Shown: piece after piece, positions 26,012-34,128 of the stretch
Layout: each line of letters opens with the position of its first letter
Position numbering within the stretch: position 1 is the first letter of the stretch
NCBI GenBank assembly: GCA_965249455.1
Contig: OZ252236.1
Location: 1,426,001 to 1,490,000 of the forward strand
Length of the DNA stretch: 64,000 bases
Source: Jiulongibacter sp024742395
GTDB lineage: Bacteria; Bacteroidota; Bacteroidia; Cytophagales; Spirosomataceae
Direction: 5' to 3'
Notes under the pieces: generated by a model
Told to the model about the DNA's origin: nothing
The model's input: the letters and a program-made list of their open reading frames with translations, nothing else
The model's database searches: none
Made by a program: the position numbers and the translations under genes

Positions 26012-27358
26012 ATGAAAAACCTAGATAGAAGAGACTTTATAAGTAAATCCGCTTTAGCGGCTGCCGGTGTTTTAGGAGCAGGTAGTTTGCAAAGTGTATT
26101 TGCTTCAGACACCGGAGCAAAAAAGAAAGTAGCCATCATCGGGACAGGCTCCCGCGGTACTGGAATGTGGGGTAAGCCTGTATATGAGGAATTCAAAGAT
26201 GTCATAGATTATGTAGGGCTTTGTGATCCTAATGAAGGCCGTCTAAAATATGCTCAGAGTTATATTGGAGGTAATATTCCTGTTTTCTCAGATTTTGAGA
26301 AAATGATGAAGGAGACTAAGCCAGATATTTTAATAGTCACTACAGTTGATGCTACTCACAGCGATTACATTGTGCGTGGAATGGAATTAGGGGCCGATGT
26401 AGTAACGGAAAAGCCGATGACTACAGATGAAACTAAATGTCAGGCTATTCTGGACGCTGAAAAGAGAACGGGAAAAAAAGTAACTGTAACTTTTAATTAT
26501 CGTTACTCTCCACATCGTCAGAAAATATACGAAATCTTGCATTCTGGTGATATAGGGGAGATTACCTCAGTAGATTTTCATTGGTATCTTGATGTTCATC
26601 ATGGTGCAGATTATTTCAGAAGATGGCACAGATTAGTAGAGAAAGGAGGATCTCTTTGGGTACATAAAGCTTCTCATCATTTTGATTTATTAAACTGGTG
26701 GTTGGAGTCAGAACCTGAGACAGTTTATGCTCAGGGTGATTTACAACACTATGGGAAAAACGGACCGTTTAGAGGTACAAATTGCAGAACCTGCCCACAC
26801 AAAGGAGAGTGTGATTTCTACTATGATATCACAAAGAATAAGCAGTACATGAAGCTCTATGTTGAGAACGAGAAATACGATGGTTACCATAGAGATGGAT
26901 GTGTGTTCAGAGAAGATGTAAATATCTGGGATAAACATGCGGCTACTTTACATTATGCCAATGGCGTAAATGTGAGTTATTCACTTACTACTTATTCACC
27001 ATATGAAGGCTATAGAATTGCTTTTAATGGAACTAAAGGTCGTGTAGATGCCTGGATAAAGGAGTCTGGTGCTATGGAAAGACCCGATTATGATGAAATA
27101 ATGGTGACCTATAATTTCGGAGAAGTAGAGTATATTCAAATACCTCAAAGTGCCGGACATGGCGGAGGAGACAAGCGTTTGAGAGAAAAGATTTTCCGTT
27201 ATCCGGAGAAAGAAGATAAGTACCGTCAATCTGCCGGAAGTAGGGATGGAGCTATGGCTATTTTGGTAGGCGTTGCCGCCAGAAAAAGTTTAGCTACAGG
27301 TATGCCGGTCAAAATTGCGGATCTGACAGATTTAAAACCAAGAGCTAAAAAGGCTTAA
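26012..27358 (+). CDS. Gfo/Idh/MocA-family oxidoreductase with Tat signal and four-cysteine insertion
   Basis: 448 residues. Tat signal (NLDRRDFISKSALAAAGVLGAG) for folded export, Rossmann motif VAIIGTGSRGTG (40-51) and the TEKPMT motif (132-137) with the catalytic Lys. An insertion carries Cys258, Cys261, Cys267 and Cys297 (CRTCPHKGECDF and DGCVF), a spacing suited to a bound zinc or Fe-S site. Substrate unknown; the pectin context suggests a sugar acid or oligosaccharide end. Flanked by terminators on both sides, so its own transcription unit. Confidence 0.88.
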   Translation: MKNLDRRDFISKSALAAAGVLGAGSLQSVFASDTGAKKKVAIIGTGSRGTGMWGKPVYEEFKDVIDYVGLCDPNEGRLKYAQSYIGGNIPVFSDFEKMMKETKPDILIVTTVDATHSDYIVRGMELGADVVTEKPMTTDETKCQAILDAEKRTGKKVTVTFNYRYSPHRQKIYEILHSGDIGEITSVDFHWYLDVHHGADYFRRWHRLVEKGGSLWVHKASHHFDLLNWWLESEPETVYAQGDLQHYGKNGPFRGTNCRTCPHKGECDFYYDITKNKQYMKLYVENEKYDGYHRDGCVFREDVNIWDKHAATLHYANGVNVSYSLTTYSPYEGYRIAFNGTKGRVDAWIKESGAMERPDYDEIMVTYNFGEVEYIQIPQSAGHGGGDKRLREKIFRYPEKEDKYRQSAGSRDGAMAILVGVAARKSLATGMPVKIADLTDLKPRAKKA

Positions 27359-27380
27359 GGTACCCAAACCCCAAAAAACT

Positions 27381-27413
27381 AAGGCTGTATGAATTCATGC
27401 AGCCTTTTCTTTT
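27381..27413 (+). terminator. Stem-loop terminator just upstream of rhaM
   Basis: AAGGCTG...CAGCCTT with a self-complementary centre (ATGAATTCAT) makes a long hairpin followed by TTCTTTT. The next ATG is only seven bases beyond the T-run, so there is no room for a promoter after it. Confidence 0.75.
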
Positions 27414-27419
27414 AGAACG

Positions 27420-27734
27420 ATGAAAAGATTAGCATTTAAAATGAAGCTTTATGCCGGAAAGGAAGCCGAGTATAAGAAAAGACATGATGAGATATGGCCT
27501 GAGCTGTCAGCCTTGCTGAAAGGGTCAGGAATAACAGATTATTCTATTTTTCTTGATAAAGAGACTCTAAGTCTTTTTGGAGTGCTAAAGATTGAAGATG
27601 AAATGAAGATGTTGGATTTGCCTAAACATCCAATCATGCAGAAATGGTGGGTTTATATGGCAGATATCATGGAGTCTAACGAAGATCATTCGCCGGTAAG
27701 TCTGCCACTTGATGAAGTATTTTATCTACCTTAA
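27420..27734 (+). CDS. rhaM: L-rhamnose mutarotase RhaM
   Basis: 104 residues, the size of RhaM. Family features: MKLYAGKEAEYKKRHDEIWPEL with the catalytic-site His, ITDYSIFLD, and the C-terminal KWWVYMADIM. It interconverts alpha and beta anomers of L-rhamnose. Grouped with rhamnogalacturonan acetylesterase and GH105 genes (two- and seven-base gaps), it points to rhamnose release from rhamnogalacturonan I. No other rhamnose genes are in the window. Confidence 0.93.
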   Translation: MKRLAFKMKLYAGKEAEYKKRHDEIWPELSALLKGSGITDYSIFLDKETLSLFGVLKIEDEMKMLDLPKHPIMQKWWVYMADIMESNEDHSPVSLPLDEVFYLP

Positions 27735-27736
27735 AA

Positions 27737-28510
27737 ATGTTTAGACTTATTTTTCTTTTGGTTTCTTTTGCTCTGGCTATTGTCGGTCAGAAAAAATCTC
27801 CTACTCTGTATATCATAGGTGATTCTACGGTGAAAGCAGGACAGGGTGATGGAGGAAATGGTATGTGGGGCTGGGGCTCTGTTATTGACAATTTCTTTGA
27901 CACCACAGCTCTTTCTATAGAAAATCATGCTATCGGAGGCCGCAGCAGTCGTACTTTTCTTACCGATGGCCGCTGGGAGCCCATTTTAGCTAAAATGGGA
28001 AAGGGAGACTTCTTAATTATACAGTTTGGACACAACGATGACTGGGCATTAAATGATACCATACGTGCCCGCGGAACTATTGATGGAATAGGGGAGGAAT
28101 ACGAAGAAATCGATAACCTTTTGACGGGTAAACACGAAATCGTGCATTCATACGGCTGGTATCTTAGAAAATATGTCAATGAGGCCAAATCCAAGGGCGT
28201 GGAAGTATATATCTGTTCACCTGTTCCTTTTAACCGATATGATACCCATGAAAAAATAGAGAGGAAAAAGGAATTTTATCCTGCCTGGGCAAAACAAGTA
28301 GCAAATCAAACCTCAGTCCACTTTATTGATTTGCATGAACAAACGGCCTTGCTTTATGACTCGCTGGGGTATGCTAAAGTCAAAGAAAACTACTTTACCG
28401 AAAAGGATGATGTACATACCAACTTAAACGGAGCCAAACTAAACGCAAAAATGGTGGTAAAAGGTATAAGAAATACACCTGATTCAGAACTAAAGAAACT
28501 GCTTAATTAA
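27737..28510 (+). CDS. Rhamnogalacturonan acetylesterase, CE12 / SGNH hydrolase
   Basis: 257 residues with a signal peptide (residues 1-18). SGNH blocks are complete: GDST with nucleophile Ser30, GGRSSRTF (block II), FGHND (block III), and DDVHTN with Asp225 and His227. Removes acetyl groups from galacturonate of rhamnogalacturonan I, opening it to lyases. Between rhaM and a GH105 gene in a small operon devoted to that polymer. Confidence 0.92.
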   Translation: MFRLIFLLVSFALAIVGQKKSPTLYIIGDSTVKAGQGDGGNGMWGWGSVIDNFFDTTALSIENHAIGGRSSRTFLTDGRWEPILAKMGKGDFLIIQFGHNDDWALNDTIRARGTIDGIGEEYEEIDNLLTGKHEIVHSYGWYLRKYVNEAKSKGVEVYICSPVPFNRYDTHEKIERKKEFYPAWAKQVANQTSVHFIDLHEQTALLYDSLGYAKVKENYFTEKDDVHTNLNGAKLNAKMVVKGIRNTPDSELKKLLN

Positions 28511-28517
28511 ATTCAAA

Positions 28518-29645
28518 ATGTATAGACTAATTGTCATTAGCCTTTTGGCATTATTGTGTTCTTTCTCTTCTTTTGGTCAGCCCTATAAGGGCACAGAAGA
28601 CATTCTGGATAAGATGCTTTTAGCCAATGAGTATTTTATGAAAAAATGGCCGGATCCTTCAGTGACGGTGATTACCAATAAAGAGCGAACCAGTAATTTA
28701 TGGACAAGAGGAGTGTATTATGAAGGTTTAATGAGCTTATACGCAATAGAGAATAATCCGGAATACCTCCAATATGCTTTAGACTGGGCTGAGGGCAACA
28801 ATTGGAGTTTACGATTTGGAAAAGAAAGCAGACATGCCGATCCTATGTGTGCGGGTCAAACCTATCTTGACCTTTACTTAATGGATCCCCGGCCTGAAAG
28901 AATTGCCGATTTGAAATTTGCCGTAGATAGGATGGTTAATTCTGAATTGTCTGATGACTGGACGTGGATAGATGCACTGCAGATGGCGATGCCTGTTTTT
29001 GCCCGTTTTGCTGTATTGGAAGATAATTCAATTTATTCTGAACGAATGTTTGATTTATACCTGCACTCAAAGAATATAGAAGGTGGGGGATTGTACAATA
29101 CTGAAGAACATTTATGGTGGAGAGACAAAGATTTTGTGCCACCTTATAAAACACCTGGTGGATTAAACTGTTACTGGTCTCGAGGAAACGGATGGGTGAT
29201 TTTGGCACTGGCCAGGGTGATGGATATTCTGCCTGAGTCTGACCCTCATTATTCTGAGTATAAAAAGACCTACTTAGAAATGATGAACTCCTTACTTCCT
29301 TTACAGAGAAAAGATGGCTTTTGGAATGTTTCTTTGACAGATCCTACTCATTTTGGTGGACCTGAACTCAGCGGAACCGCCCTATTTGTTTATGGTATGG
29401 CCTGGGGGCTTAACAAAGGCTGGCTTAATAAAAAGGAATTTAAGAAACCAATGAATAAGGGTTGGGCTGCCATGGCAAAGTGTGTTCATTCTAATGGAAT
29501 GCTTGGTTTTGTACAAGGCACAGGAAAAGAGCCAAAAGATGGGCAGCCACTGAGTTATGATAAGAAGCCTGATTTTGAGGATTACGGACTAGGATGCTTT
29601 CTTTTAGCAGGTACGGAGCTTTGGAAATATAGGTCAGGTAGCTAA
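28518..29645 (+). CDS. GH105 unsaturated rhamnogalacturonyl hydrolase
   Basis: 375 residues with signal peptide (ends SSFGQ). GH105 landmarks: WTRGVYYEGLMSLY, DDWTWIDALQMAMPVF with the conserved Asp, and YWSRGNGWVILALARVMD. Hydrates the terminal unsaturated galacturonate of rhamnogalacturonan lyase products. Single-domain, unlike the fused copy at 13830-15737. Last gene of the rhaM-CE12-GH105 unit. No rhamnogalacturonan lyase (PL9 or PL11) gene is seen in the window. Confidence 0.92.
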   Translation: MYRLIVISLLALLCSFSSFGQPYKGTEDILDKMLLANEYFMKKWPDPSVTVITNKERTSNLWTRGVYYEGLMSLYAIENNPEYLQYALDWAEGNNWSLRFGKESRHADPMCAGQTYLDLYLMDPRPERIADLKFAVDRMVNSELSDDWTWIDALQMAMPVFARFAVLEDNSIYSERMFDLYLHSKNIEGGGLYNTEEHLWWRDKDFVPPYKTPGGLNCYWSRGNGWVILALARVMDILPESDPHYSEYKKTYLEMMNSLLPLQRKDGFWNVSLTDPTHFGGPELSGTALFVYGMAWGLNKGWLNKKEFKKPMNKGWAAMAKCVHSNGMLGFVQGTGKEPKDGQPLSYDKKPDFEDYGLGCFLLAGTELWKYRSGS

Positions 29646-29650
29646 AAGAA

Positions 29651-29689
29651 CAACAGCTTCTTGAATCAGAAGCTGGTGTTGTAATTTTT
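29651..29689 (+). terminator. Terminator after GH105 gene
   Basis: CAGCTTCT / AGAAGCTG forms a perfect eight-pair stem with a six-base loop, extended by CAAC/GTTG beyond a bulge and followed by TAATTTTTG. It separates the pectin locus from the convergent gene. Confidence 0.8.
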
Positions 29690-29697
29690 GAACTTTA

Positions 29698-30315
29698 TTA
29701 AAATCTAAAGCCAAAATGTAATCCAGGTTCAGCCAGGAAATGTGTAGGCCATTTCTGTTCCAGAGCGACAAAACTCGCCGGGACATTCGTATTAATAGGC
29801 CATTGGGTTATAGCAATAGATGGCTCAAGAAAAAAACGCTTTTTAAATAGAGGGATGTGATATCCTGCTCTGTACGTCATAAAAAGCTGATAACCATTTT
29901 GTATTTTCTTTCCATCATTGTCCACATACCTTTGTAGTGTATTCATGCCATGTATAGCTGCGTAAAAGCCTTTCCAAATGAATCGTTGATAGGCTAAGGC
30001 AATACCAAATTCTCGTACAAAACCCGGATATTTTTCAGAAGGAGCATTGTAGTTTTTTCCATAGGGAATTCCTAATGGCCAGGCGTATTTCCAGGATTTA
30101 AATTCAATTGAAATTACGTCTTTTTGCGTGAGCCTATAACCTACATTGAGTTGACCGAAATCTGGTGGGTTGGGATCATCCGGAATAAAATTTCCAAGAA
30201 TAAAGAGCGTACTCCCAATGTGCCATTTCCGGGAAGTGGAGTCTTCTGACGTTTGCCCCATGGCAAAGAATAAAGGCAGAAATATGCCTGAAATGATTAA
30301 TAGCTTTGTCTTCAT
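29698..30315 (-). CDS. Probable outer-membrane beta-barrel protein of unknown function
   Basis: 205 residues. Signal peptide ending FFAMGQ, then alternating aromatic beta strands (LNVGYRLTQKDVISIEFKSW, FGIALAYQRFIWKGFYAAIHG) and a C-terminal Phe in LHFGFRF, the mark of outer-membrane insertion. I recognise no named family. Convergent with the pectin locus; 56 bases downstream of the Crp-like gene on the same strand, so the two may be co-transcribed. Confidence 0.75.
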   Translation of the reverse strand: MKTKLLIISGIFLPLFFAMGQTSEDSTSRKWHIGSTLFILGNFIPDDPNPPDFGQLNVGYRLTQKDVISIEFKSWKYAWPLGIPYGKNYNAPSEKYPGFVREFGIALAYQRFIWKGFYAAIHGMNTLQRYVDNDGKKIQNGYQLFMTYRAGYHIPLFKKRFFLEPSIAITQWPINTNVPASFVALEQKWPTHFLAEPGLHFGFRF

Positions 30316-30371
30316 AAATTTGCTTTGTTTAACTGCAAATTTAGAAGCGGCATTTTGGTCAGGACGTTAAC

Positions 30372-30977
30372 TTAAGGTAACAAATTAGCCTTGTTTGGGC
30401 TTTCTTTCTTTTTGCTCATCCTTTTTCGGATCCGGCTCATCGATTGGGGAGTAATTCCCAAATAGCTGGCCAGCTGATGCTGCGGCACCCGCTGCGTTAA
30501 TTCAGGTCTGGTGGTCAATAGGTTTTCGTAGCGTTGCTGCGGGGTGGATGTCTTGAAGTTATCAAATGAACTTTTATTTTTTGCCAGTAACTCCTCGGAT
30601 ATAACCCGGCATAAGGTCTCAAATCTCGGAAAACGTTCAAAAATGGCTCCTTCCATTTCCGGGTTTGAAGTAGAAAGAATGCAGTCTTCCACACAATCAA
30701 TTGAAAATTCAGAGGCTGTTCCCAATGTTAGAGATGGTGGCACTATTCCTTCCATTTCTGTGTAGAACTCTGTTGCTTTTTCTATTCCTTCAATTGTATA
30801 AAATGTTCTGATACAACCTTTCAGAACAAAATAGCTCTTGTTTGAATACTTCCCTTCATTTAAAAGTATAGTCCCCTTTTTATGAAATTCGAAAACATCT
30901 AAATCTACTATGACCTTCTTTTCTTCCTCTTTGAGAGGTAGGTAGGATTCAATAAAACTAAATAGTAACTCTTTCAT
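30372..30977 (-). CDS. Crp/Fnr-family transcriptional regulator
   Basis: 201 residues. The N-terminal part is a cyclic-nucleotide-binding-like barrel (KKGTILLNEGKYSNKSYFVLKGCIRTFY) and the C-terminal part a helix-turn-helix (QHQLASYLGITPQSMSRIRKRM, split by family motif). No cysteine cluster typical of Fnr iron-sulfur sensing is visible, so the signal is unknown. Divergent from a TetR gene. Many Bacteroidota Crp-like genes of this type lie beside single target genes; the barrel protein at 29698 is the natural candidate target. Confidence 0.88.
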   Translation of the reverse strand: MKELLFSFIESYLPLKEEEKKVIVDLDVFEFHKKGTILLNEGKYSNKSYFVLKGCIRTFYTIEGIEKATEFYTEMEGIVPPSLTLGTASEFSIDCVEDCILSTSNPEMEGAIFERFPRFETLCRVISEELLAKNKSSFDNFKTSTPQQRYENLLTTRPELTQRVPQHQLASYLGITPQSMSRIRKRMSKKKESPNKANLLP

Positions 30978-31032
30978 TCAATTTTTTGCTGAAACAAATT
31001 AAAAGAATAAATCGGGTTTTTGATAATAAATG

Positions 31033-31046
31033 AATGAATGTTCATT
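31033..31046. promoter_or_regulatory. Candidate TetR operator
   Basis: AATGAATGTTCATT: six-base arms AATGAA and TTCATT around TG, directly upstream of and touching the -7 box of the tetR gene. This shape and place are typical of autoregulation by a TetR-family repressor. Confidence 0.65.
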
Positions 31047-31054
31047 TATATTTG
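31047..31054 (+). promoter_or_regulatory. -7 promoter box (TATATTTG) of tetR operon
   Basis: Exact match to the Bacteroidota TAnnTTTG element. Transcription would start about six bases later, within a few bases of the ATG at 31062, so the message is leaderless or nearly so. A -33 TTTG lies at 31019-31022, spacing 24, longer than usual. Confidence 0.6.
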
Positions 31055-31061
31055 CACTGAA

Positions 31062-31652
31062 ATGCGAATAAGAGACGAAAAAAAGGAGGAAAGAGTAAGG
31101 CAAAAGGCCCTTGAGTTAATTGTCAAGGAGGGTTTTGATGGCTTCAGTATGAATAAACTGGCCAAGGCTGCCGGTGTTTCTCCAGGTACTCTATATATCT
31201 ATTATAAGGATAAAGAAGATCTTATTTTATGCCTGGGTCAGGAAATAGGTAAGAAAATGACTGAAGCTACCTTTAAAGGTTTTGACAAAGAGATGGATTT
31301 AGAAACAGGGCTCTGGATTCAATGGAAAAACAGGGCAGAATTTTACTTGAATCAACCATTAGAAATGGAATTTTATGATCAACTCAAAGTATCTCCTTTT
31401 AAAGATAAAATGGATAACAGTGTTACCATTAAGTTTAGTGAAGAGATGGGAGGTTTCATCAGAAATGCCATAAATAAAGGAGAGGCTTTGTCTCTTACTC
31501 CGGTGGTTTTTTGGTCTATAGCCTTTGCTCCTTTATATAACCTTATCAGGTTTCATTTAGATGGCAAGAGCATGGGAGGTAGGCCATATACATTTAGTGA
31601 AGAGCATATGAAAGACGCTTTTAAAGCTGTTTTGAGAGCTCTTAAAGTTTAA
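31062..31652 (+). CDS. TetR/AcrR-family transcriptional repressor
   Basis: 196 residues from the ATG at 31062 (MRIRDEKKEERV). An ATG at 31038 is also open but lies inside the operator and upstream of the -7 box, so it would not be transcribed from that promoter. Helix-turn-helix: GFSMNKLAKAAGVSPGTLYIYYKDKEDLI (about residues 30-60). The C-terminal ligand domain is unspecific. It precedes an MFS efflux gene by 17 bases, so drug or metabolite efflux control is the likely role. Confidence 0.9.
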   Translation: MRIRDEKKEERVRQKALELIVKEGFDGFSMNKLAKAAGVSPGTLYIYYKDKEDLILCLGQEIGKKMTEATFKGFDKEMDLETGLWIQWKNRAEFYLNQPLEMEFYDQLKVSPFKDKMDNSVTIKFSEEMGGFIRNAINKGEALSLTPVVFWSIAFAPLYNLIRFHLDGKSMGGRPYTFSEEHMKDAFKAVLRALKV

Positions 31653-31669
31653 TTGCAGAAAGATAGTTA

Positions 31670-32926
31670 ATGAAAAAAGAAAGAGTTTTTACGCCATATC
31701 AGGTATTTATGATTGCTATTATAGCATTCATACAGTTTACAGTTATTTTAGATTTTATGGTCTTATCTCCTTTAGGAGCCATTCTAATGCCTGAACTAGG
31801 AATTACCACCGCTCAATTTGGCTGGGTGGTCTCCGGCTATGCCTTTAGTGCAGGAGTTTCGGGGATTTTGGCCGCCGGGTTTGCTGACAAGTTTGACAGA
31901 AAGAAACTCTTGCTGTTTTTTTATGTAGGATTTCTTGTAGGTACGGCCTTGTGTGCTTCTGCGAATAATTATCACTTACTACTTCTCGCTCGGATTTTTA
32001 CCGGAATATTTGGCGGGGTGATCGGTTCCATTGGTTTTGCCATCATTACTGATATTTTTGAATTGAAAGTAAGGGGCAGAGTAATGGGTTTTACCCAAAT
32101 GGCCTTTGCTGCTTCGCAAATACTCGGATTGCCCATTGGTTTATTATTGGCGAATAATTTCGGGTGGCATTCAACCTTCTGGATGATCGTCATTGTTGGC
32201 TTTTTGGTGGGCATCACCATAGTGGTTTATATGAAGCCCATAACTGCACATTTAGAAGCCAATAAAAATCAGAATCCTTTTAAACATTTGATAGGAACGG
32301 TATCTAATCCAGATTATATCAAGGTGTTTTTATCCACCACTCTTCTTGCTACCGGAGGCTTTATGCTGATGCCTTTTGGCTCTACGTTCAGTACTAATAA
32401 TCTGGGTTTATCTTTAGATGACTTGCCACTTCTTTATGGTGTAACAGGAATATTTACAATGGTTTTTGGGCCACTTATGGGAAAAATGGCAGATAAATAT
32501 GGTAAACTAAAAATTTTCCTTTTTGGGAGTGTTCTTGGGATTATTCTTGTGGGCATTTATTGCAACCTAGGTGTGACACCTCTCTGGATGGTGCTGTTAC
32601 TGAATGTGGTTTTGTTCCTTGGTATTAATGCCAGAATGGTCTCGTCATCTGCATTAATTACCGCCATTCCCGATCTGAAAGATCGTGGTGCCTTCATGAG
32701 TATAAATTCATCTGTACAGCAGATTTCAGGTGGTATAGCCTCAGCCATAGCAGGTGTCATAGTGGTTCAAAGAGCAGATGGATTTGTAGAGCATTATCCA
32801 TTGTTGGGATGGGTGGTGATAGGTTCTATGGTAATTTCTGCTGCACTTATGTTTGTAATTAATAATTTAGTGGTCAGAAGGGCACATAAGGAAATGGTCC
32901 CCAAAATGGATTTGATGTATAAATGA
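31670..32926 (+). CDS. MFS transporter, probable efflux (DHA1-like)
   Basis: 418 residues, twelve predicted helices. The motif A region reads GFADKFDRKKLLLFF between helices 2 and 3, and the start LDFMVLSPLGAILMPELGI resembles drug:H+ antiporters. Likely exports a toxic compound or metabolite under control of the adjacent TetR. Its TGA overlaps the next ATG (four bases). Confidence 0.87.
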   Translation: MKKERVFTPYQVFMIAIIAFIQFTVILDFMVLSPLGAILMPELGITTAQFGWVVSGYAFSAGVSGILAAGFADKFDRKKLLLFFYVGFLVGTALCASANNYHLLLLARIFTGIFGGVIGSIGFAIITDIFELKVRGRVMGFTQMAFAASQILGLPIGLLLANNFGWHSTFWMIVIVGFLVGITIVVYMKPITAHLEANKNQNPFKHLIGTVSNPDYIKVFLSTTLLATGGFMLMPFGSTFSTNNLGLSLDDLPLLYGVTGIFTMVFGPLMGKMADKYGKLKIFLFGSVLGIILVGIYCNLGVTPLWMVLLLNVVLFLGINARMVSSSALITAIPDLKDRGAFMSINSSVQQISGGIASAIAGVIVVQRADGFVEHYPLLGWVVIGSMVISAALMFVINNLVVRRAHKEMVPKMDLMYK

Positions 32927-33426
32927 AAAACTTGTTTTTTGAAGAGGTAGATTTATCAAAAATTGAGGTAATAAGAGAATTGGCCCATGCCACTTGGCCT
33001 GATACTTTTGGCGAGATTTTGTCTGCTGAGCAAATCAGTTATATGCTCGAAATGATGTATGGAAAAGATGCCATTACAAAGCAAATATCCCTCTTAAACC
33101 ATGTGTTCTTTTTGGTGAAAAATGAAATTGAATACCTTGGTTATTTGTCTTATCAATTAGATTACAAAATAAAGGGCGTAACAAAAATTCATAAAATATA
33201 TGTTTTGCCGGCTGCCCAAGGAACTGGAGCTGGTAAAGCTTTGATGCTGGAAGCACAAAAACGAGCCATTGAGAATGCTCAAAACGTATTGAGTCTGAAT
33301 GTTAACCGATACAATAAAGCCATTGGGTTTTATGAAAAACTCGGGTTTCGTAAGATAGCTACAGAAGACATTGACATCGGGAATGGTTTTCTGATGGAAG
33401 ATGCTGTAATGGAAAAACCACTTTGA
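32923..33426 (+). CDS. GNAT-family N-acetyltransferase
   Basis: 167 residues. Acetyl-CoA-binding core IHKIYVLPAAQGTGAGKALM (pattern Q-x-x-G-x-G/A) near residues 85-105, and the C-terminal NVNRYNKAIGFYEKLGF. Acetylates a small amine or protein; the partner is unknown. Translationally coupled to the efflux gene, so it may inactivate the same compound that the pump exports (inference). Confidence 0.88.
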   Translation: MKNLFFEEVDLSKIEVIRELAHATWPDTFGEILSAEQISYMLEMMYGKDAITKQISLLNHVFFLVKNEIEYLGYLSYQLDYKIKGVTKIHKIYVLPAAQGTGAGKALMLEAQKRAIENAQNVLSLNVNRYNKAIGFYEKLGFRKIATEDIDIGNGFLMEDAVMEKPL

Positions 33427-33626
33427 AATTGAAGAAGCTTTCAAGTATAAATTGAGATAAAACCTCAACTTTCTAACAAACATGATTTAAGCTCTAAGCA
33501 TTAATCCAGAAGTTCTCAAGTCAAATTGAGCATTCGTCATATGCAGTATTTACTCAAGGTTTTTGTAAGTGAGAGACAGTTCCTATGAACATTTAGGAAT
33601 ATTTATAGTCAATTCATGTCAATCAT

Positions 33627-34082
33627 CTACTTGACAAGTTTTTCTTGGTAAAGATTTATCCAATCCTCAACACTCATTTTAGAAGCCAATTCTCCAATTA
33701 ATTCAAAAGGGATTTCCTCTGGTTTCTTAAATCGTATGCAGCTCTTTCCCATATCCAGCTTACGTTTGCAGTGCTTTGGATATTCTTCTGTAAACCATTT
33801 TAGAAGTTCAGGTTTAGCATACATTCCCATATGATATACGGCTATAAAATTCTTCTGAGAAGCTATATTCATAAAGGGCAAAGGTAGCTTAGGGTCGCAA
33901 TGATACCCTGAAGGAAAAATAGAGTGTGGTACTACATAGCCTATCATACCATAATTCATGCATTCTTGAAAACCTTCTGGCAGGTTTTCAAGAATGGCAT
34001 TTCTTAGTTTAGTCATGGCCGATTTACGGTCTTCAGGCACCAGGCTTATGTATTCGTCTGGAGAATTTGCTTCAATAGTCAT
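33627..34082 (-). CDS. DUF1801-family protein
   Basis: 151 residues. DUF1801 pattern: YISLVPEDRKSAMTKLRNAI near the start, CMNYGMIGYVVP, and IASQKNFIAVYHMGMY, ending with KSCIRFKKPEEIP. The fold is YdhG/frataxin-like and the function is unsettled. No signal or membrane segment. One of five small leftward genes with separate short gaps. The 200-base gap on its left (33427-33626) shows nothing. Confidence 0.85.
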   Translation of the reverse strand: MTIEANSPDEYISLVPEDRKSAMTKLRNAILENLPEGFQECMNYGMIGYVVPHSIFPSGYHCDPKLPLPFMNIASQKNFIAVYHMGMYAKPELLKWFTEEYPKHCKRKLDMGKSCIRFKKPEEIPFELIGELASKMSVEDWINLYQEKLVK

Positions 34083-34128
34083 TGGGTATAAAAATGTTTA
34101 ACCCAATTTATCAAAAAAATATCAGAAA

